From Sphingomonas sp. (lineage in GTDB: Bacteria > Pseudomonadota > Alphaproteobacteria > Sphingomonadales > Sphingomonadaceae): a DNA stretch of 31,525 bases. The stretch lies in assembly GCA_025936675.1 (NCBI GenBank), contig JAICSX010000026.1:1-31525 (forward strand), written 5' to 3'. Both the position numbers and the translations under genes were made by a program. The notes under the pieces were generated by a model. That model was given only the letters and a program-made list of their open reading frames with translations, ran no database searches and had not been told where the DNA came from. Positions 25,861-31,525 of the stretch are shown piece by piece. Positions within the stretch are counted from its first letter, which is position 1; every line of letters starts with the position of its first letter.

Positions 25861-26931
25861 GTGCCTCTCGCGCCGCGGCGTTCGGCGCTGCTAAGCAGCG
25901 GCCCCGTGACCGATCTTTCCACCTTGAAGCCCATCGCCGAGCATGGCCGCGTCGATAGGGGCGCGTTCCAGGAAATCCGTGCGAGCGGGCGTCCCGCGAT
26001 CCTTCGCGGCCAGGCTGCGGACTGGCCGGCGGTGGAAGCCGCCCGGCGCTCCGATGATGACTTCATTGCCTATCTGAGGCGTTTCCCGACCAATCATCCG
26101 GTGCCGCACATCGTCGGCGAGCCCGAGATCGAGGGCCGCTTCTTCTACACCGACGATCTTAGCGACCTGAACTTCAAGCGCGGCCTGTCGCCGCTCGACC
26201 CGTTCCTCGACTGGCTGCTTCGCCAGCGCGAGAATCCACGGCCGTTTGCGGTCGCGGTCCAGTCCCAGGACGTCCCCAGCCTACTTCCCGGTTTCGAAAA
26301 GGAGAATGCAATCGATCTGGTCAGGCCCGACGTCGTCGCGCGCGCCTGGCTCGGCAACCGCCTTCGGGTCGCGGTCCACTACGATCTCACCGAGAATGTC
26401 GGCGTTGTCGTCGCCGGCCGCCGCCGCTTCATCCTGTTCCCGCCCGACCAGCTCAAGAACCTCTATGTCGGCCCTTTCGAGCTGACCCCCGCCGGAACGC
26501 CGTGCAGCCTCGTCGATCCGCTCAATCCCGACCTCGATCGTTATCCCAAGTTCGCCGAAGCGCTCGAGCACGCGCAGACCGCTGAGCTCGCGCCGGGCGA
26601 TGCGATCTACATCCCTTTCTACTGGTGGCACGGGGTAGATTCGCTCGACACGCTGAACCTGTTCATCAATTACTGGTGGAACGACAAAGCGAAGGAGGGC
26701 GGGAGCCCGTACGACGCGCTTGTTTACGCCGTCTATGCATTGAAGGTCCTTCCGCCCGAGCAGCGCGCGGTGTGGCGCAACGTCTTCGACCATTACGTCT
26801 TCGAAGCCGACGGAGACCCGGTCGAACACCTTCCGCCCGCCGCGCGCGGGATCCTTGGCGAACTTACCCCCGACGTTCTCGCTCGCCTCAAGGATTATTT
26901 GCGGGTCGTTCTGCGTAAACTCGAAAAATAG
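25861..26931 (+). CDS. JmjC/cupin-like Fe(II) dioxygenase family protein
   Basis: A 356-residue cytoplasmic protein of the cupin_8/JmjC-like family. The GTG start at 25861 follows GGAGGCGGG by eight bases. The N-terminal PAILRGQAADWPAVEA block is typical of the family. The likely iron facial triad is H173 and D175 in VHYDLTENV plus H257 in PFYWWHGVDSL; 2-oxoglutarate-dependent hydroxylation is the known chemistry of relatives. FILFPPDQLKNLYVGP is the characteristic strand between ligands. In sphingomonads and Caulobacter such genes often lie near TonB receptors and flavin-dependent tryptophan halogenases (recalled association). Here it lies just upstream of a Trp-rich leader and a TonB receptor; its substrate is unknown. 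Confidence 0.88.
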   Translation: MPLAPRRSALLSSGPVTDLSTLKPIAEHGRVDRGAFQEIRASGRPAILRGQAADWPAVEAARRSDDDFIAYLRRFPTNHPVPHIVGEPEIEGRFFYTDDLSDLNFKRGLSPLDPFLDWLLRQRENPRPFAVAVQSQDVPSLLPGFEKENAIDLVRPDVVARAWLGNRLRVAVHYDLTENVGVVVAGRRRFILFPPDQLKNLYVGPFELTPAGTPCSLVDPLNPDLDRYPKFAEALEHAQTAELAPGDAIYIPFYWWHGVDSLDTLNLFINYWWNDKAKEGGSPYDALVYAVYALKVLPPEQRAVWRNVFDHYVFEADGDPVEHLPPAARGILGELTPDVLARLKDYLRVVLRKLEK

Positions 26932-26949
26932 CAGGCGCGATTTCGACGC

Positions 26950-26978
26950 TTGACGACGCCGCGTCACGCCCGTTAGCT
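26950..26978 (+). promoter_or_regulatory. Putative promoter of leader-receptor operon
   Basis: TTGACG (26950-26955) and TTAGCT (26973-26978) are 17 bases apart. Transcription would start about 26984-26987, at or just before the leader-peptide ATG, so the leader mRNA would be essentially leaderless. The TTGAC...TAG form matches the rpmJ promoter candidate. Confidence 0.45.
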
Positions 26979-26986
26979 CACGCGCA

Positions 26987-27094
26987 ATGACTTTCGTGTC
27001 CCTCTCGGCGAACATTTCCGCGCCGGCTCTCGGCTGGTGGCGCTGGCGTTCGGCTGCAGCGGGCACGTGCGCGTGGCGATGGCGTAAAGCTTAA
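26987..27094 (+). CDS. Trp-rich attenuator leader peptide
   Basis: A 35-residue peptide with five Trp codons in two clusters: WWRWR at residues 17-21 (codons 27035-27049) and WRWR at 30-33 (27074-27085), then Lys-Ala-stop. Four Arg codons are interleaved. There is no Shine-Dalgarno before the ATG, but a promoter candidate would start transcription at this ATG; the rhizobial trp leader peptide is known to be translated from such a leaderless mRNA. An intrinsic terminator follows the stop by 25 bases. This is the layout of ribosome-mediated trp attenuation. The next gene is a TonB receptor. The role is inferred from layout and composition; a chance ORF is the main alternative. Confidence 0.68.
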   Translation: MTFVSLSANISAPALGWWRWRSAAAGTCAWRWRKA

Positions 27095-27125
27095 GAGCTC
27101 TACATCTTCCGCCCCATAGGCCCGC
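27059..27125 (+). promoter_or_regulatory. Possible antiterminator pairing in the attenuator
   Basis: GCGGGC (27059-27064), lying between the two Trp-codon clusters, is complementary to GCCCGC (27120-27125), the 5' arm of the terminator. A ribosome stalled at the first WW pair would leave 27059-27064 free to form this alternative stem. TGGCGATGGCG (27074-27084) may also pair partly with CGCCCCAT (27110-27117). The full fold was not computed. Confidence 0.35.
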
Positions 27126-27144
27126 CCTCCGGCGGGCTTTTTTA
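27118..27144 (+). terminator. Intrinsic terminator / attenuator
   Basis: GCCCGCC (27120-27126) and GGCGGGC (27131-27137) form a perfect 7-bp GC stem with loop CTCC, followed directly by six T residues (27138-27143). It lies between the Trp-rich leader and the receptor gene, 27 bases before the receptor ATG, where it can only serve as an attenuator or as the end of a short leader RNA. Confidence 0.88.
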
Positions 27145-27170
27145 TTGCCCCGAATTCCCCGAGGTTTCCC

Positions 27171-29921
27171 ATGAGTCCTGTTTCACTCGTTCGCTTGCGA
27201 TGCGGCGTTCCGGCAGCCCTGCTGCTCCTCGGATCGGCCCCAGTGCTCGCCCAGTCGGCACCGGCCGACCAGATCGTCGTCACCGGCTCGCGCCTCCCGG
27301 CCGGAGTTCGGGCGCCGACGCCACTCACCGTTCTCGGCGCGCAGGCGATCGAGGACCGCAACCCGGCAACGATCGGCGAGCTGCTCCAGCAGATCCCGAG
27401 CTTCGGCGAGATCGATTCGCCCAACACCGCCGGAGTCACCAGCCGCGGCGGGCAGTCGCAGATCAACCCCGACCTCCGCGGGCTCGGATCGACCCGGACC
27501 TTGGTGCTGATCAACGGCCGGCGCCACGTTCCTACTGCAACCAACGGCTCGGTCGATTTGAAGGTGGTCCCGACCCTGCTCGTCGACCGCGTCGAAGTCG
27601 TGACCGGCGGCGCCTCCGCCGCCTATGGCTCCGACGCCGTCTCGGGCGTCGTCAACATCGTTCTCAAGGATGAGATCAAAGGCCTTCGCGCGACCGTCTC
27701 CGGCGGCATCTCTGAGCACGGCGACGGCGAGGAGCGGCGCCTGTCGCTCGCCGGCGGAACGAATTTCGCGAATGGGCGCGGCCGCATCATGGCCGGTTTC
27801 GATTATGTGAAGATCGGCGGCATCGGCACGCAGCTGACGCGCGACTGGGGGCGCGATGACGTTGGCCTGATCACCAACCCGAACTTCGCGACCAACGGCC
27901 TTCCCAACTACATCATCTCGCCGAACGTCCATTCGGCGATAACGACACCCGGCGGGCTGATCGTCAGCGGACCGCTTCGCGGTATCGCCTTCGGGCCCAA
28001 CGGCACCACCTACAATTACAATTTCGGCCAGGTGTTCGGCTCGACGATGATCGGCGGCGACGGCGCCGGGCAGAACGAGAATCTGCTCGCGCTTCTGGGA
28101 ACGCCGGTCAAATCGATTAACGGCCTTGCTTCGACCAAGTTCGATGTCACGCCCGACATCCAGCTCTACGCCGAGCTCTCGGGCGGCTATTCCGACGAAG
28201 GCGGGGCGAGCCAGGAAGCGCGCGACCGCGGCAATCTCGTGATCAAGCGCGATAACGCCTTCCTGCCGCAGTCGGTCCGCGACCTGATGATCGCCAAGGG
28301 CCTGCAGACGATCACCATCGGGCGGGTCAGCTACGACACCGGCAAGATCGAGCTCGACCGCAAGAACTCGACCTACGAAGCCGTCGCGGGGGTGACTATC
28401 CACTTCGGGCCGTGGACCGCCGACGCGTACGCGCAATATGGCAAAAACATCTACGACCTCGATTTCGGGCCGAACAACCGCAAGCAGAACGAATATCTGA
28501 ACGCCGTCGATGCGGTAGTCGACCCGGCCACCGGCAACATCGTCTGCCGCTCAAGGGCGGCGGGCTGCATCCCGGTAGACGTGTTCGGCAACGGCTCGCT
28601 CTCGCTCAACCCCTATGTCAACGGCAGCGCACTGTTCCGGCTGGTGACGACGCAGGCCGTGGCGGCAGCCAATCTCAACGGCTCGCCCTTCTCGACCTGG
28701 GCCGGGCCCGTCGCGCTTGCCTTCGGGGTCGAGGGCCGCCGCGACCATGCAGTGGGCACTGCCGATCCAATCTCTCAGCGAGTCAACACGAATGGTTCGA
28801 TCGGCGGATGGCTGCTCGGCAACCAGCTTCCCGAGGAGGGCACGATCCGGGTGTTCGAGACCTATGCCGAGGCGCAGGCCCCGCTAGCAAAGGGCCTCAG
28901 CGTCAATGGTGCGATCCGCCGTACCCATTATTCGCTGAGTGGAACCGTCTATCCGTGGAAGTTCGGCGCCATCTACGAGCCTTTTGCGGGCCTCCGGCTG
29001 CGCGCCACGCGCTCGCGCGACATTCGAGCACCGAACATTTCCGAGCTGTTCGAAAATGGCGGAAGCTCGAACACGAACGTATTTGATCCGGTGCTCAACC
29101 GCTCGGTCCAGATCCGCGAAATCGAGGCGGGCAATCCGAACCTCAAGCCCGAGAAGGCGAATACGCTGACCGCCGGGGCGATCGTCCAGCCGGCGTTCCT
29201 CCCGCATTTCAGCGCCTCGGTCGATTATTACGACATCAAGATCAAGGACGCGATCGCGACCTTGGGCGCGCCGACGCTTGCCCAGGGCTGCTTCGCCGGC
29301 AACCAGCTCTACTGCCAGTCGATCACCTTCAACCCCGACGGGAGCATCGCCTTCATCACCAACACCCGGCTCAACCTCGCCCAGGCGGCGACGCGCGGCA
29401 TCGACTTCGAGCTCAATTACTCGCGGCCGCGAACCTTCGGTGGCATCCTCACCGCGAAAGTGCTGGCAACACGCGTCCTCAAGCTCACCAGTACGACGCC
29501 GGCAGGCGTTCAGGACCGCTTGGGCCAGGTGAGCAATTTCAACCGCACGGCGGGCGTTCCCAAATGGGTCGGCGACGCCTTCCTCGATTACAATCGCGGG
29601 CCTGCCCATTTCGCCCTCCAGGCGCGCTTCGTCGGCCCCGGCGTCTTCGGCACCATCATCCACGAAGGAACGGGAGCCAACTCGGTCAACCGCAACAGCG
29701 TGCCGGCCTTCCTCTACCTCAATCCTTCCGCTTCTTACCGCTTCAAGCTCCGCGGCGACCGCTCGATCGAGCTGTTCACCGCCGTCAACAACCTCCTCGA
29801 CACCGATCCGCCGATGATCCCGTCCGGTGCTGCCGGCGGGATCAACGAGAGCAGCACCAACGGCCAGTTTTATGACGTCGTCGGCCGCTACTTCCGCATC
29901 GGTGCCCGGATCACTCTTTAA
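27171..29921 (+). CDS. TonB-dependent outer-membrane receptor
   Basis: A 916-residue receptor. A Sec signal peptide ends near VLAQSAP; a TonB-box-like DQIVVTGSR follows at 33-41. The plug domain is about 45-165 (PLTVLGAQAIEDRNPATIGELLQQIP, RGLGSTRTLVLINGRR, VDRVEVVTGGASAAYGSDAVSGVVNIVLK). The rest is the 22-strand barrel, with RATRSRDIRAPNISELFENG, NLKPEKANTLTAGAIVQP and a C-terminal strand ending YFRIGARITL, so the gene is complete. GAGG lies six bases before the ATG. Ligand cannot be told from sequence; peptide or small aromatic substrates are possible. It lies directly behind a trp-type attenuator and 15 bases before a secreted amidohydrolase, which suggests an uptake and hydrolysis pair. 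Confidence 0.95.
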   Translation: MSPVSLVRLRCGVPAALLLLGSAPVLAQSAPADQIVVTGSRLPAGVRAPTPLTVLGAQAIEDRNPATIGELLQQIPSFGEIDSPNTAGVTSRGGQSQINPDLRGLGSTRTLVLINGRRHVPTATNGSVDLKVVPTLLVDRVEVVTGGASAAYGSDAVSGVVNIVLKDEIKGLRATVSGGISEHGDGEERRLSLAGGTNFANGRGRIMAGFDYVKIGGIGTQLTRDWGRDDVGLITNPNFATNGLPNYIISPNVHSAITTPGGLIVSGPLRGIAFGPNGTTYNYNFGQVFGSTMIGGDGAGQNENLLALLGTPVKSINGLASTKFDVTPDIQLYAELSGGYSDEGGASQEARDRGNLVIKRDNAFLPQSVRDLMIAKGLQTITIGRVSYDTGKIELDRKNSTYEAVAGVTIHFGPWTADAYAQYGKNIYDLDFGPNNRKQNEYLNAVDAVVDPATGNIVCRSRAAGCIPVDVFGNGSLSLNPYVNGSALFRLVTTQAVAAANLNGSPFSTWAGPVALAFGVEGRRDHAVGTADPISQRVNTNGSIGGWLLGNQLPEEGTIRVFETYAEAQAPLAKGLSVNGAIRRTHYSLSGTVYPWKFGAIYEPFAGLRLRATRSRDIRAPNISELFENGGSSNTNVFDPVLNRSVQIREIEAGNPNLKPEKANTLTAGAIVQPAFLPHFSASVDYYDIKIKDAIATLGAPTLAQGCFAGNQLYCQSITFNPDGSIAFITNTRLNLAQAATRGIDFELNYSRPRTFGGILTAKVLATRVLKLTSTTPAGVQDRLGQVSNFNRTAGVPKWVGDAFLDYNRGPAHFALQARFVGPGVFGTIIHEGTGANSVNRNSVPAFLYLNPSASYRFKLRGDRSIELFTAVNNLLDTDPPMIPSGAAGGINESSTNGQFYDVVGRYFRIGARITL

Positions 29922-29936
29922 GAAGGGACTTGCACC

Positions 29937-31525
29937 ATGTTGCGTTCAACCATCCTTACAGTCGCGGCGCTGACTTCCTCGACCGCGCTTGCCGCCCCGG
30001 CGGACCTCATCATCCGCAATGCCCATATCCTCACGGTCGATCCCAAATTCTCAACCGCAAGCGCGGCCGCGGTCCAGGGCGGCAAGTTCATCGTGGTCGG
30101 AAGCGATGCGGAGGTTTTGAAGACCAAAGGCCCGAAAACCCGCGTCATCGATCTCCACGGCCAGACGGTGCTTCCGGGGTTCAATGACACGCACGTTCAC
30201 CTGACCGCCGGCAAGGACCTCGAGACCCAGGTCGACCTCACCCACATCGGCTCCATCAGGGACATCGAGGCGACAATCGCGGCACGCGCCAAGCAGTCGA
30301 AGCCCGGCGAATGGATTGCGGGCACCCGCGGCTGGTGGGAATATCAGCTTGCGGAAGGCCGGCTTCCGACTCGCTTCGACCTCGATGCGGCGGCGCCCAA
30401 CAACCCGGTGGCAATCCCGGGCCCCCATTATGTGATCGTCAACAGCCTGGCGCTGAAGCTTGCGGGCGTCACCCGCGACACGCCCGACCCACAAGGGGGT
30501 CAGATCTATAAGGACGCGAAAGGTGAGCCGACCGGCCTGTTAATGGACAATGCCGGCCGCTTTGTCCGCAAATTCATGCCCAAGGCGACCAAGGCGCAGG
30601 AGGTCGCCGGGATGAAGCGGGTCCTCGCGCTCGTGAACAGCCACGGACTGACCAGCGCCGGCAATCCGATGGGCAGCGCCGAAGACGCAGCGCTGTTCCG
30701 GAGCCTTCGCGATCATGGCGATCTCACCGTGCGCGTCGACTTCGCTTACGACATCGATCCCGCCGAGCCGCTCGACAAGGTCGAGGCTGACTTGAAGGCG
30801 CTGCCGAAGCCGGGCTCCGACGGCGACGGGATGTTCCGAGCCGACGAGATCGGCGAGACCGGTCTTGACGGCGCCGAGCTGACCGCGTTCCTCGAGCATG
30901 ATTATCCGGGCAAGCCTGGCTATCGCGGCCTGCAGAAGGTGCCGAACGCGCAGTTCGACAAGTTCGCGGCTTCGGTCGCGAAATATGGCTATCGCCTGCG
31001 CCCGCACGCGGTCGGCGACGCCGCTATCGACGAAGCGCTCGAGGCATTCGAATATGCGAACAAGGAGGCTCCGATCACCAGGCGACGCTGGATGATCGAC
31101 CACGCCTTCCTCTTGGGCCCACAGCACTATGATCGCGTGAAGCGGCTCGGCCTCATCATCAACTCGCAGTACATGCACAATTACGAGCTCGGGAAGCTGA
31201 TCCTCAAAGCCTGGAAGCGGCCGCTCGCCGACCGCAGTGAGCCGTATGCCGAGTGGCTCAAGAACGGCATCATGTTCGCGGGCGGGTCGGACGGACCCAT
31301 TTCTTATTATGCCGAGCCGCTGCTCGAGATTTACGGCGAGGTCACCCGGGGCACGCAATGGGGCGGAAGGCTCGGGCCCAACCAGGGCATCAGTCGCGCC
31401 GACGCGATCCGATCGGTGACGATCAACGGCGCCTACACGACCTTCGAGGAGAAGGTGAAAGGCTCGATCGAACCCGGAAAATATGCCGACTTCGTCATCC
31501 TGTCGGGCGACATCATGAAGGTGCC
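29937..31525 (+). CDS. Secreted amidohydrolase, YtcJ-like (3' partial)
   Basis: The first 529 residues of a metal-dependent hydrolase of the amidohydrolase_3 family; the gene runs off the right edge. A signal peptide (MLRSTILTVAALTSSTALAAP) sends it to the periplasm. Metal-site signatures are visible: DTHVH (H86, H88) after QTVLPGF, then RPHAVGDAAID, RRWMIDHAF and the late Asp in FAGGSDGPI. The N-terminal ADLIIRNAHILTVDP and C-terminal GSIEPGKYADFVILS halves form the urease-like composite domain. AGAAGGGA precedes the ATG by about six bases, right behind the receptor stop, so the two are cotranscribed. It may hydrolyse amide-linked substrates taken up through the receptor; the actual substrate is unknown. 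Confidence 0.92.
   Translation, partial: MLRSTILTVAALTSSTALAAPADLIIRNAHILTVDPKFSTASAAAVQGGKFIVVGSDAEVLKTKGPKTRVIDLHGQTVLPGFNDTHVHLTAGKDLETQVDLTHIGSIRDIEATIAARAKQSKPGEWIAGTRGWWEYQLAEGRLPTRFDLDAAAPNNPVAIPGPHYVIVNSLALKLAGVTRDTPDPQGGQIYKDAKGEPTGLLMDNAGRFVRKFMPKATKAQEVAGMKRVLALVNSHGLTSAGNPMGSAEDAALFRSLRDHGDLTVRVDFAYDIDPAEPLDKVEADLKALPKPGSDGDGMFRADEIGETGLDGAELTAFLEHDYPGKPGYRGLQKVPNAQFDKFAASVAKYGYRLRPHAVGDAAIDEALEAFEYANKEAPITRRRWMIDHAFLLGPQHYDRVKRLGLIINSQYMHNYELGKLILKAWKRPLADRSEPYAEWLKNGIMFAGGSDGPISYYAEPLLEIYGEVTRGTQWGGRLGPNQGISRADAIRSVTINGAYTTFEEKVKGSIEPGKYADFVILSGDIMKV

Noticed and set aside
27183..28436. 417-codon open frame on the minus strand
   Set aside because: Antisense to the TonB receptor; composition is that of a shadow frame.

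Overview
The window looks like chromosomal DNA of an alphaproteobacterium, most likely a sphingomonad. It is GC-rich, with long antisense shadow ORFs. It encodes the zinc-less 41-residue form of ribosomal protein bL36, a TonB-dependent receptor beside a JmjC/cupin-like protein, TPR-sulfotransferases, and promoter-like TTGAC...TAG elements. No rRNA, tRNA, CRISPR array, integrase or insertion sequence was recognised.

Layout. 1-10443 is mostly core metabolism and small transport functions: the 3' part of purT, a small lipoprotein, a unit of rpmJ - ABC exporter - small secreted protein on the minus strand, an ion-channel-like protein, galE, an M14 carboxypeptidase that overlaps gpmA by one base, a short GGDEF cyclase, the coupled pair purE-purK and a 62-residue protein of unknown function. 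Clusters of GANTC sites, the target of the cell-cycle methylase CcrM, lie upstream of purE and of the 62-residue gene.

10807-22369 is one minus-strand transcription unit read from 22369 down. It encodes an 833-residue secreted-type protein with N-terminal beta-roll repeats, an HlyB-like ABC exporter with a degenerate C39 domain, an HlyD-type adaptor, two tandem TPR-sulfotransferases and a TolC-type outer-membrane channel. All start/stop spacings are tight (ATGA or ATGATG overlaps or gaps under 30 nt). The gene content resembles the Rax logic of Xanthomonas, where a sulfotransferase modifies a substrate exported by its own type I system, but here the candidate substrate is a large repeat protein. 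Copies of one imperfect palindrome lie just outside both ends of this unit, and its base composition looks lower in GC than the flanks.

22911-31525 holds an M16 zinc protease (minus strand), then on the plus strand a JmjC/cupin-like protein, a short Trp-rich leader peptide followed by a textbook intrinsic terminator, a TonB-dependent receptor, and a secreted amidohydrolase cut by the right edge. The leader plus terminator has the layout of a trp-type attenuator, yet the next gene is an outer-membrane receptor and not a tryptophan biosynthetic gene.

The two observations most worth following up are this attenuator and the sulfotransferase/type I secretion operon. Functions are inferred from sequence recognition alone; no database search was run.
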